Origin: SZUA-287 sp036397975
GTDB taxonomy: Bacteria > Bacteroidota > Ignavibacteria > UBA10030 > UBA6906
Direction: 5' to 3'
DNA: 13,077 nt
NCBI GenBank assembly: GCA_036397975.1
Contig: DASWHW010000104.1
Location: forward strand, 1 to 13,077
A program made the translations under genes and the position numbers. Numbering within the stretch: the first letter of the stretch is position 1; every line of letters starts with the position of its first letter. Below the pieces are notes generated by a model that worked only from the letters and a program-made list of their open reading frames with translations, ran no database searches and was not told where the DNA came from. Shown in pieces: positions 7,076 to 13,077 of this stretch.

Positions 7076-7627
7076 CTACTGACCACCAGACGGAGTTGGA
7101 GGATTCATAGGGGGTGGTTGGATTGGAGACTGGGGCGCCTTTGGCTTGTAAATATTGAACCCGATCAAGCCACCGAGAAGTCCAAACAGTGGATCAATGA
7201 TAAGCGAGGACCCAAATGAGATGAGTGTGCTCATCAATCCAAGCTCAGCAGAGTGTGCAAAACTTTCCTCCATTTGCTGCAACGCTTCGGGGGGCAATTT
7301 ATCCCCCAGGATATTCAGCAGCATCCCTTGCATTGCTTCTCCGGCAACATTCCCAATAAGAACCAGCAGGATGATATTCAGCATGGTGCCAACAACGGCG
7401 CCGAATAAACCTGCAAGCGCCCCGAGTTGGAGGGCATCGCTATTGGTCAGTTCAGGTCCAGTGGGTGGAAGGTCTTTCTTGTAAAAGAACACAGCCATAA
7501 ATCCGCCGAACATGACTCCAGCACAACATAGACAATTGACGAAATTAAGGACTGGAATTGCAGAAATACTTCCGATAATGATCCCGCCGTAGATCGCGGG
7601 CAGAAGCTTACTCGGTTTCTCAGGCAT
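7076..7627 (-). CDS. Uncharacterised multi-pass membrane protein with Cys cluster and Pro-rich tail
   Basis: A 183-aa integral membrane protein of unknown function. Hydrophobic segments lie at about 9-28, 30-49, 66-92 and 130-160. A conserved-looking cysteine cluster NCLCCAGVMFGG (31-42) sits at the start of the second segment, and the C-terminus from about 163 is a Pro/Gln-rich soluble tail (PIQPPPMNPPTP). An amphipathic, probably extramembrane stretch containing LPPEALQQMEESF lies at about 111-123. I recall the NCLCC-type motif from small uncharacterised membrane proteins in several phyla but cannot name a family. The ATG at 7627 has AAAAGGA 7 nt upstream, embedded in the last codons of the DUF2085 gene. 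The two genes are 4 nt apart, so they are co-transcribed and probably translationally coupled. Confidence 0.75.
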   Translation of the reverse strand: MPEKPSKLLPAIYGGIIIGSISAIPVLNFVNCLCCAGVMFGGFMAVFFYKKDLPPTGPELTNSDALQLGALAGLFGAVVGTMLNIILLVLIGNVAGEAMQGMLLNILGDKLPPEALQQMEESFAHSAELGLMSTLISFGSSLIIDPLFGLLGGLIGFNIYKPKAPQSPIQPPPMNPPTPSGGQ

Positions 7628-7631
7628 GGGG

Positions 7632-8132
7632 TTATCCTTTTTGAATGTGAACGGATGATGGTGAGGAGAACATTTCTGTCAACGCCGCCGTTGCCGATGG
7701 TATTATGAGCAAGGGGACGATAAGCCCGAAGAAACCTCCTGTTATTGAACGGGTTTCAAGGGTCGCTCCGTGAAGACCAAGAAGATTCAGTCCGACATCA
7801 ATGAGCATTGGGAAAACTGCAACAAGAAGAAGCCATCGAGGGGAAATCCTTTCTAGAACGCCCGGTCTGACCAATGGGAAGAACATTGTGCCCGCTAAGA
7901 ACCCAAGGTAAATAGAGCTACAGCGTGCGCAAACAGCGAGCGGCTCTCCATGGAGATGGAATGATCTGCTATCGATTTGGTGGCAAATCGTGGAATAGAA
8001 TCGTAAGAGGGCTGTGCCAAAATCGCGTGAAATTCCCCCTGCCGAGGTCAATAGAGGTACGACGAAGATCCCTGCACACCACAATAATGACCCGAAAAGA
8101 ATTACGAAATAAGCAAGTTTTGAAAGACGCAT
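7632..8132 (-). CDS. DUF2085 family membrane protein
   Basis: A 166-aa integral membrane protein of the DUF2085 family (function unknown). It shows the family signature C50-H51 (ICHQIDSRSF), the following C68-A-R-C71 (VCARCSSIYLGFLAG) and Asp112 in the next helix (MLIDVGLNLLG). Hydrophobic helices lie at about 7-28, 73-90, 100-120 and 132-150. The paired CH and CxRC could bind a metal or a cofactor; this is inference. The frame extends to a TTG at 8210, but that codon would be only about 8 nt from the predicted transcription start and encodes a non-family extension. The ATG at 8132 begins a typical positively charged start (MRLSK) and is preferred, although its Shine-Dalgarno sequence is weak. 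It is the first gene of the block running down to 4071. Confidence 0.85.
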   Translation of the reverse strand: MRLSKLAYFVILFGSLLWCAGIFVVPLLTSAGGISRDFGTALLRFYSTICHQIDSRSFHLHGEPLAVCARCSSIYLGFLAGTMFFPLVRPGVLERISPRWLLLVAVFPMLIDVGLNLLGLHGATLETRSITGGFFGLIVPLLIIPSATAALTEMFSSPSSVHIQKG

Positions 8133-8224
8133 TGTGCCGGATACTATTAGTAGACTGATATTAGGATGAACGGCAACTGTGAGGCTAGGGTGCAGGAAAT
8201 CCGGAAGCAAGGCTCCGGTGCGTC

Positions 8225-8253
8225 AACATACTTCAAAATCATTCAAGAGTCAA
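8225..8253 (-). promoter_or_regulatory. Candidate sigma-70 promoter for the DUF2085 gene block
   Basis: On the minus strand, TTGACT (8253-8248) is followed after 17 bp by TATGTT (8230-8225). The predicted start is near 8218, giving an 86-nt leader to the ATG at 8132. This spacing argues against the upstream TTG codon at 8210 as the translation start. It may drive the whole block DUF2085, membrane protein, amidohydrolase and M28 peptidase if the intercistronic hairpin is read through. Confidence 0.5.
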
Positions 8254-8464
8254 GAGCTGGTAACAATGGAGAGACATAGGGTTACGGGTCCGAGGTAATT
8301 GAGTCATCACAGAGCAGATGCATCTACGCTTCATCATGTATTCATTGCAGACAAAATACTTGTTCGTAAGGAGACCGACATTCGCAAGTTTACGATTGGC
8401 GATTCTTGGCCAGATATTTTCCCTGTTGAAAAAAATTTTCTGCGAGAATTGTATTTCTTATTTT

Positions 8465-8486
8465 GTGAAGAAAAAAATTTCTTCAC
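8465..8486. repeat. Perfect 9-bp inverted repeat with AAAA spacer, directly upstream of the nrdJ -35
   Basis: GTGAAGAAA (8465-8473) and TTTCTTCAC (8478-8486) are exact reverse complements separated by four A residues. The repeat ends 12 bp before the -35 of the nrdJ promoter candidate, in the position of an operator or activator site. A related A/T palindrome (GAAAAAAATTTTC, 8428-8440) lies about 30 bp further upstream. It is a symmetric protein-binding site candidate; a short RNA hairpin from another transcript is less likely. Confidence 0.6.
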
Positions 8487-8498
8487 TCAAGAAACACC

Positions 8499-8527
8499 TT
8501 GACTTCGTAAATCACACGTTGTATATT
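8499..8527 (+). promoter_or_regulatory. Strong candidate sigma-70 promoter for nrdJ
   Basis: TTGACT (8499-8504) and TATATT (8522-8527) are separated by exactly 17 bp; each matches consensus at five of six positions. The predicted start near 8534 gives a leader of about 220 nt before the ATG at 8758. The inverted repeat at 8465-8486 lies just upstream. Confidence 0.6.
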
Positions 8528-8556
8528 CACCGCACGCTACGATCTTTTCCCAACAA

Positions 8557-8595
8557 GTTACAGCATGCTTTTCTCCGAATCGACGATGCTGTAAC
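8557..8595 (+). repeat. Perfect 10-bp inverted repeat in the nrdJ leader, enclosing a 9-codon ORF
   Basis: GTTACAGCAT (8557-8566) and ATGCTGTAAC (8586-8595) are exact reverse complements with a 19-nt loop, so the leader RNA can form a stable stem about 25 nt after the predicted start. An ATG at 8565 opens a nine-codon frame (MLFSESTML) that stops at 8594 inside the right arm. There is no evident ribosome-binding site, so translation of this frame is uncertain. The stem could affect mRNA stability, or the DNA could be an operator. Confidence 0.5.
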
Positions 8596-8757
8596 GCTCT
8601 CTTCCTTCATGCAGATCGTACGCCGATGAACCCCGATCTTATTTAGAAGGTAATTGCGCTTCAAAATGAAAAGCCGACTGCATTCTCCTCCATAAAAAAA
8701 CCTGCCTCCCAGCCAAGATTTTTGTATCTGCACCATCTGTCGTTAAAGGATTCCCAC

Positions 8758-11109
8758 ATGGAAAGAAATTCTCCCCAGGTATCATTCGATCTTCGTTCAG
8801 CTGTAACAAGAATCCAGACAAATAAGAAATTAGGAATCAGTGAATCCATCCTGGATCTTGCACTGAACAGTCGTGACTATTACGGCGAGAACGATTTGGC
8901 GGCCGATGTCCTGCGATCGAAATACCTTGCCCCAAATGAGCAAGGACCGATGCATATGTGGCATCGCGTTGCAAGAGCGCTGGCTTCTGTTGAGAAAGAA
9001 AAGGAATTCTGGTACGATAAGTTTCTAGATCTGTTGTTTGACTTTCGTTTTGTCCCAGGCGGAAGGGTGATGCATGGCGCGGGTCGTGAAGAGTCCCAAC
9101 GACGACCCACTCTTGCAAATTGCTATGTGATTCCCATAGAAGATGATAGCTTGGAGGGGATTTATCGCTGCATTACAGAATCAGCGATGGTCTATCGGAC
9201 AGGTGGAGGCGTGGGAACCGATCTGTCGGTTCTCCGACCTGAAGGATCCTCTGTTAACGCGACAATCGATCATTCTCCTGGTTCTACCGCATTTATGAAT
9301 CTGTTCAGCGAGAGCACGAACACGGTATCCCAGGCCGGTCGACGTGGAGCGCTCATGCTCACGATCCGGGTTGATCATCCCGACGTTGAGAAGTTCATTA
9401 CCATTAAGAATGACCCTCGTCGTCTGAAAGTACAACATGCGAATGTCAGCGTCTTGATGACCCATGAGTTTATGCAAGCGGTGATCAATGATGCGCCGTT
9501 TGACCTCCGCTGGGGAGCCAAGGTGTACAGAACAGTCAACGCAAAGGAACTTTGGTATAAGATCATCAAAAGTGCTCACGCATCCGCAGAACCAGGAATC
9601 ATCTTCTGGGATACGATGAAGGAGTACCACAATGTTGAATATGCAAATCCCCTGACGAGTACCAACCCCTGTGGCGAACAACCTCTTGCTTCCTACACCG
9701 CATGTAATCTCGGCAATATCAATCTCAGCAAGTTCGTGAACGAGCAAGGAGTATTCGACTACGATGAGTTGATGGATGTGACGCGCGTTGCGACAAGATT
9801 CATGGACAATATCATTGATTACAACATGGAGAACCACGCGCTGGAGAAAATCAAGCGTGCAGTGGCTTCCGATCGACGTATCGGTCTCGGAATCACCGGG
9901 CTGGCCGATGCCTTATTGATGATGAAGATCAAGTACGACACGCAGGAAGCGTTGGATGAAACCGAAAAAATAATGAGCGTTATTCGTGATGAATCATACC
10001 GTACCTCCGTGGAACTTGCCAAAGAGAAAGGCGCTTTTCCGCTCTTCAGTTGGGATGGCTACTCGAAAAGTAAGTTTGTCCAGAGTCTCCCATCAGATAT
10101 CAAGGACAATATCAAAGCGCATGGCATCAGGAATAGCACTGTCATTACGGTACCACCGGTCGGCACCGGATCGATTGTCGCACAGACAAGCTCGGGCATC
10201 GAGCCAATATTTTGCACCAGCTACCGCCGGCGTGTGAAAAACCATGATGGAGAATCATTTTCAGAGTACAAGGTCTATCACCCCCTTGTACAGAAACTGT
10301 TCACTAATGACGAGCACCTCCCCGACTACGTAATAACAGCACACCAGATCGATCCATATTTCAGGGTTCGAATGCAGGGAGTTATTCAGAAGTATGTGGA
10401 TAGTAGTATTTCTTCAACGGTGAATCTGGCGGAAGAAGTAAGCGTTGACACCGTTGCTGACATCTACCTCACGGCGTACAAGTCCGGATTAAAAGGAATC
10501 ACTGTGTATCGGGAGGGAAGCAGAGAGGGTATCTTACAGACCGAAGAATATGCGCGAAAGCAAGAGGCGACACAAGCAAAAAACGGTGAACGGAGAAAAT
10601 GTCCAAGGACCAGGCCTTCAACAACGTTTGGCGTAACGGAGCGGATAAAAACAGGAGAGGGCAACCTTTACGTTACTATTAATGAAGATGAACGGGGTCT
10701 CTGTGAAGTCTTCACGACAATCGGCAAAGCAGGAGGAAGTGCACCTGCTCAGTCGGAGGCGATCAGCCGCCTCATATCACTTGCCTTGCGGTCAGGCATT
10801 GAACCACGGGATATTATTAAGCAACTCAAAGGAATCGCAGGTCCAACGCCAGTGTGGGATGGTATTGGTGGACAAATCCTGTCTACACCCGATGCGATCG
10901 GAAAAGTGCTGGAACGGTACATAGAAAACAGAGACCAACTCCGGCATTACAAGGAAATCGACGATTCACAAAAGCTCGTTCTTCCCGGAAACGGTTCTAC
11001 AAACTCTTCAAAACAACAGACTCGCGCGACATGCCCGGAGTGCGGGTCAACGGTGGACCATGTGAGCGCGTGTGTGGTCTGCTATAACTGTGGCTGGAGC
11101 AAGTGCTGA
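8758..11109 (+). CDS. nrdJ: Adenosylcobalamin-dependent (class II) ribonucleoside-diphosphate reductase
   Basis: Reduces ribonucleoside diphosphates to deoxyribonucleotides, using coenzyme B12 to create the active-site thiyl radical, without needing oxygen or a small subunit. Numbered from the ATG at 8758 (783 aa), redox cysteines are Cys122 (LANCYV) and Cys316 (TACNLG), the radical cysteine is Cys305, and Asn303 and Glu307 complete the NPCGE motif. The 11-residue spacing of Cys305 and Cys316 equals that known in Thermotoga NrdJ. GGGVGTDLSVLRP (149-161) is typical. A TSCPD domain occupies about 619-693, and a six-Cys tail (CPECG at 759, then CVVCYNCGWSKC) supplies the mobile reducing thiols or a zinc site. 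No ATP-cone is seen at the N-terminus. The frame extends to 8722, but AAAGGA 7 nt before 8758 decides the start. It stands alone, convergent with the barrel gene that ends at 11150. Confidence 0.97.
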   Translation: MERNSPQVSFDLRSAVTRIQTNKKLGISESILDLALNSRDYYGENDLAADVLRSKYLAPNEQGPMHMWHRVARALASVEKEKEFWYDKFLDLLFDFRFVPGGRVMHGAGREESQRRPTLANCYVIPIEDDSLEGIYRCITESAMVYRTGGGVGTDLSVLRPEGSSVNATIDHSPGSTAFMNLFSESTNTVSQAGRRGALMLTIRVDHPDVEKFITIKNDPRRLKVQHANVSVLMTHEFMQAVINDAPFDLRWGAKVYRTVNAKELWYKIIKSAHASAEPGIIFWDTMKEYHNVEYANPLTSTNPCGEQPLASYTACNLGNINLSKFVNEQGVFDYDELMDVTRVATRFMDNIIDYNMENHALEKIKRAVASDRRIGLGITGLADALLMMKIKYDTQEALDETEKIMSVIRDESYRTSVELAKEKGAFPLFSWDGYSKSKFVQSLPSDIKDNIKAHGIRNSTVITVPPVGTGSIVAQTSSGIEPIFCTSYRRRVKNHDGESFSEYKVYHPLVQKLFTNDEHLPDYVITAHQIDPYFRVRMQGVIQKYVDSSISSTVNLAEEVSVDTVADIYLTAYKSGLKGITVYREGSREGILQTEEYARKQEATQAKNGERRKCPRTRPSTTFGVTERIKTGEGNLYVTINEDERGLCEVFTTIGKAGGSAPAQSEAISRLISLALRSGIEPRDIIKQLKGIAGPTPVWDGIGGQILSTPDAIGKVLERYIENRDQLRHYKEIDDSQKLVLPGNGSTNSSKQQTRATCPECGSTVDHVSACVVCYNCGWSKC

Positions 11110-11149
11110 GGTTCTCGAACTTGCTGTTATTCCTCATAGGCGGGCTTTC

Positions 11150-12121
11150 TTATGATGATCCTCCTGAAGAAAAATCAAACGTGTATCGATACTCTGCACC
11201 AAGCATTGAGCTGAGCGTAAGTTGAATACCCCGCACATTACGGTACAGAGGAAACTGTCCAAAAATCCTGAACAGAGACGGCCCATCGGCATATCCGACA
11301 CCGGGCATCAGATCGTAGTATGTCCCTCCTGTAGCATTCAGAAATCTTCCGTTGGAATAGTCCACGCTTGAGAATCGTCCCCGCAAGAACAACGATCCGG
11401 AAAAATTTTCACCCAATCGATATTCTCCCCCCGTATGTACTGAAAGTTCATTTCCAATTCTGTATGCGTTGAAGTTTGACGAGGAGTAACGGAACTGCAC
11501 GGACATCAACAGATTCAATCCTAACGCCGGATCGTTGTACATCCCAAAACCCCAGGCAATCAACGCTGGTGCTCCGGTTCCCGGTTGGAGATCTATCGAA
11601 AGCTGAGAGCCCTGATGCTCTTCGGTATAACTACCTGTTGGAAGGCTTGCACCACCGCCGACTGCGATTTCATACGGATTTGAAAACGATGCAGCAACCA
11701 CGCGGTATTTGCCGAGAACCATCAAATCGCCGACACCGGATCCACGAAAAACAGCAGTTTCCTTTTGTGTGGTTCCCCCGATATTGCTCACAACAGTAAT
11801 TTCTCTCTCCTTATCGCTATAGGTGAGCAGACCGAAGAGAGAGAGATCGGGTTGCAAGCCATACTCCACTTGAAGATTGAAATACCCGACGGTCGCCGTT
11901 CTCTTCAGTGGATCTTCAATGCGAGTCGTTTGCAGAAAAGCGGTCGTGATTGAATTGAACTGATAGTTCAGACTGACGGCGAGCGTTTTGAAAGGTTGCA
12001 CGCTTGTTTCGAGTCCACCAAGGGATGACGCACCGACGGTACAGCAACCTTGTGCGTTCGCTTCTTGAGAATTCAACAGGATCGTTAAAACAACGAGAGG
12101 ACAGATCCAAAGCGCTCGCAT
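11150..12121 (-). CDS. Outer-membrane beta-barrel protein with an N-terminal Cys-Cys pair
   Basis: A 323-aa exported barrel. Residues 1-23 are a signal peptide (cleavage near ANA), and the mature protein begins QGCCTVGASSLGG, with vicinal cysteines at 26-27. The rest consists of repeated amphipathic strands with Gly/Tyr/Phe turns (VEYGLQPDLSLFGLLTYSD, GVGDLMVLGKYRV, GGEYRLGENFSGSLFLRGR), like the PF13557-type putative transporter barrels; 12-14 strands would fit the length. A short Gly/Ser tail (SSGGSS) follows the last strand (YRYTFDF), unusual because barrels normally end on the aromatic residue. The ATG at 12121 comes 2 nt after the stop of the lipoprotein gene and lacks a clear ribosome-binding sequence, so it is probably coupled. 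Substrate is unknown. It is the third gene of the TlpA trio. Confidence 0.8.
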   Translation of the reverse strand: MRALWICPLVVLTILLNSQEANAQGCCTVGASSLGGLETSVQPFKTLAVSLNYQFNSITTAFLQTTRIEDPLKRTATVGYFNLQVEYGLQPDLSLFGLLTYSDKEREITVVSNIGGTTQKETAVFRGSGVGDLMVLGKYRVVAASFSNPYEIAVGGGASLPTGSYTEEHQGSQLSIDLQPGTGAPALIAWGFGMYNDPALGLNLLMSVQFRYSSSNFNAYRIGNELSVHTGGEYRLGENFSGSLFLRGRFSSVDYSNGRFLNATGGTYYDLMPGVGYADGPSLFRIFGQFPLYRNVRGIQLTLSSMLGAEYRYTFDFSSGGSS

Positions 12122-12123
12122 TA

Positions 12124-12501
12124 CTACCGATACTCGATGAAGATGTCGAGTGTTTTCGTCGCTGAACCTCCGGCATTATCCGCAACAGTAACCTGGATAA
12201 AATTCGGTCCGGCACAACAAAAGGAAGCGGTGTAGCGGATGGATTCTCCTTCACCGATTATGTCACCGGTGGAAGCAACCCATCGATAAGTGAGCGGTTG
12301 ACCATCAGGATCGTCAGCCACGACAGTGACGTTCGAGCTTTGTCCGACGGGCATTCGATCAGGCGAGGCTGTCAACGTTATGATCCGTGGGTTCTGATTT
12401 CCCGCCGCTGAGATTGGAGCGTCGGGGGGTTCGACACAACCAACTCCAAAGGCAAGGAGAATGAACAGAAGAAGTAATTTCACGAACCCTTCAATAATCA
12501 C
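12124..12501 (-). CDS. Small lipoprotein with a PKD/Ig-like domain and a Cys-Cys pair
   Basis: A 125-aa exported protein. Residues 1-21 are a hydrophobic leader ending FGVG before Cys22, a plausible (slightly non-standard) lipobox, so the protein is probably lipid-anchored to a membrane facing the periplasm or cell surface. A low-complexity linker (EPPDAPISAAGNQNP) leads to one Ig-like/PKD fold domain at about 38-123: ADDPDGQPLTYRW is the characteristic strand, and FIQVTVADNAGGSATKTL is the closing hairpin. A vicinal Cys95-Cys96 lies in the loop just before that hairpin, where PKD domains normally have none. The start is a GTG whose bases overlap the TGA of the TlpA-like gene by 4 nt, with AAAGAAG upstream. 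No enzyme motif is seen; a binding or assembly role is inferred from the fold. Confidence 0.8.
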   Translation of the reverse strand: MIIEGFVKLLLLFILLAFGVGCVEPPDAPISAAGNQNPRIITLTASPDRMPVGQSSNVTVVADDPDGQPLTYRWVASTGDIIGEGESIRYTASFCCAGPNFIQVTVADNAGGSATKTLDIFIEYR

Positions 12502-12977
12502 AAAAGCTTCTTTATTTTTTTCTCAAAGTCGTCTTTCTGCATCATTCCGACCACGGTTTCTATAATGTTCCCCTTCTTGTCGACAAAGACTGTAGTGGGA
12601 ATAGCGTTCCTGCCGCCGAACGCAAGGTAGAGATCCTGATCTCCGATGACGATGGGGTATGCTACTTTGTTCTTTGCAAGAAACGGCCTCACCTTACCCC
12701 AGCCATCATTGTCCAGTGAGACGCCGACGATTTCCAGTCCTTTTCCTTTATACTTCTCATAGATCTCTGAGAAACCGGGCATCTCCACGACACATGGCCG
12801 GCACCATGTTGCCCAAAAATTAACGACAACCAATTTTCCCGCAAGCTTGCTCATCGTGACTGGTTGATTATCAGCTGACCGAAGGTTGAATTCAGGTGCT
12901 TTTGATTGTGAACATGATTGGCCAGAGATAAAAATGAACGAAAGAACAATCAGGAACAAAGTGTGCATGATGCGCAT
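12498..12977 (-). CDS. TlpA/ResA-family thiol-disulfide oxidoreductase, exported
   Basis: A 159-aa membrane-anchored or periplasmic thioredoxin. Residues 1-21 form a hydrophobic leader; Cys22 (SGQSC) is a possible but poor lipobox. The fold shows the active site WATWCRPC (Cys59, Cys62), the conserved Glu65 of VVEMP that sets TlpA/ResA apart from cytoplasmic thioredoxins, the GVSLDND loop at 85-91 and cis-Pro127 (AIPTTVFVD). Such proteins keep exported cysteines reduced, for example in cytochrome c or metal-site maturation. The ATG at 12977 is preceded by AGAGG at 6 nt. Its TGA overlaps the GTG of the lipoprotein gene (translational coupling), and the barrel gene follows, so the two are likely candidates for its substrates; that is inference. 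Confidence 0.93.
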   Translation of the reverse strand: MRIMHTLFLIVLSFIFISGQSCSQSKAPEFNLRSADNQPVTMSKLAGKLVVVNFWATWCRPCVVEMPGFSEIYEKYKGKGLEIVGVSLDNDGWGKVRPFLAKNKVAYPIVIGDQDLYLAFGGRNAIPTTVFVDKKGNIIETVVGMMQKDDFEKKIKKLL

Positions 12978-13077
12978 GTGGGCCTCTTTATATGATATTG
13001 TGGTGCATATGGTTGACTTCCTTTGGTAACAAAGCCGACGAAGAAATGACTCCCGAAATGGTTATTAACCTATATTT
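12978..13077. other. Upstream region of the TlpA trio, no certain promoter
   Basis: This 100-nt stretch must contain the promoter of the TlpA operon unless the operon extends beyond the window. On the minus strand, TATCAT and TATAAA occur 20-35 nt before the ATG, but no -35 hexamer stands at proper spacing. A short perfect palindrome with a one-base centre, GGTTATTAACC, lies at 13060-13070. A plus-strand ATG at 13046 opens a frame that runs off the edge after ten codons (MTPEMVINLY), which could be the start of a divergent gene; too little is visible to call it. Confidence 0.35.

Larger units (their letters stand above)
8133..8757. other. Divergent intergenic regulatory region, about 625 nt, no convincing gene
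   Basis: Unusually long gap for this compact window, between DUF2085 (minus) and nrdJ (plus). It holds one good promoter candidate per strand (8225-8253 minus, 8499-8527 plus), an A/T-rich stretch at about 8429-8486 with a perfect inverted repeat next to the nrdJ -35, and a roughly 220-nt nrdJ leader with another perfect inverted repeat. Open frames of 60-103 codons cross it, but they have no ribosome-binding sites, no recognisable domains and composition unlike the neighbours. I could not find the conserved blocks of a cobalamin riboswitch. Confidence 0.7.

Noticed and set aside
8161..8225. GCAACTGTGA and a nearby GGTGCAGGAAATCC resemble blocks of cobalamin riboswitches, tempting because the neighbour is a B12-dependent RNR
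   Set aside because: The blocks are in the wrong order (the GGTG..AATCC part should precede the GCAACTG part), the B12 box with its CCTGCC end is not found at suitable distance, and the segment lies upstream of the mapped-by-eye nrdJ promoter.
8490..8530. NrdR boxes near the nrdJ promoter
   Set aside because: TTGTATATTC gives a partial ATAT core, but the flanking symmetric ACAC/GTGT halves are missing and there is no second copy at helical spacing.
8318..8629. 103-codon plus-strand frame upstream of nrdJ
   Set aside because: It crosses the predicted nrdJ promoter and both inverted repeats, has no ribosome-binding sequence and no domain-like pattern.
9181..9837. 218-codon minus-strand frame inside nrdJ
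   Set aside because: Antisense shadow of the highly conserved RNR core.
13046..13077. Possible start of a divergent plus-strand gene (MTPEMVINLY, open to the edge)
   Set aside because: Only ten codons are visible, the ribosome-binding sequence (GACGAAG) is weak and no promoter could be placed.

Overview
The window looks like a piece of chromosome from a free-living Gram-negative bacterium. Evidence for an outer membrane is two signal-peptide-bearing beta-barrel proteins, lipoprotein-type leaders and periplasmic thioredoxin-fold proteins. Base composition is moderate, genes are densely packed on mostly one strand, and several genes carry a recognisable Shine-Dalgarno sequence. Promoter candidates are of the -35/-10 sigma-70 type (TTGACA or TTGACT, 17 bp, TATATT or similar). 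Together with the B12-dependent (class II) ribonucleotide reductase, family-5 type uracil-DNA glycosylase and M28/amidohydrolase pair, this suggests the wider Bacteroidota/Ignavibacteria neighbourhood. That placement is inference only; no rRNA or marker gene is present to settle it.

Layout. (A) 1-3465, minus strand: a candidate promoter at 3511-3539 is followed by an outer-membrane barrel, a cytoplasmic thioredoxin/peroxiredoxin-like protein, a COG4947-like esterase and a UDGb-type uracil-DNA glycosylase, with gaps of 8-35 nt (probable operon). A patatin-like phospholipase with its own candidate promoter then runs off the left edge. (B) 3594-4064, plus strand: a GNAT acetyltransferase, convergent with the next block. 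(C) 8132-4071, minus strand: a DUF2085 membrane protein, an uncharacterised Cys- and Pro-bearing membrane protein, an intercistronic hairpin, a secreted amidohydrolase (prolidase-like) and a secreted M28 zinc peptidase. The last two are 14 nt apart and probably work together on peptides. (D) 8133-8757: a long divergent regulatory region with a strong candidate promoter on each strand, a perfect 9-bp inverted repeat just upstream of the nrdJ -35, and a leader of about 220 nt with a second perfect inverted repeat. (E) 8758-11109, plus strand: class II ribonucleotide reductase with all catalytic residues, a TSCPD domain and a six-cysteine tail. (F) 12977-11150, minus strand: a tightly packed trio of TlpA-like thioredoxin, PKD/Ig-like lipoprotein and outer-membrane barrel, overlapping or separated by only 2 nt.

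Most of the window is ordinary housekeeping and secreted-hydrolase content. Two parts deserve a second look. One is trio F, in which a periplasmic disulfide oxidoreductase is translationally linked to two exported proteins that each carry a vicinal Cys-Cys pair. The other is the unexplained regulatory architecture upstream of nrdJ, where I could find neither a cobalamin riboswitch nor clear NrdR boxes. I see no mobile element, CRISPR array, tRNA or rRNA.
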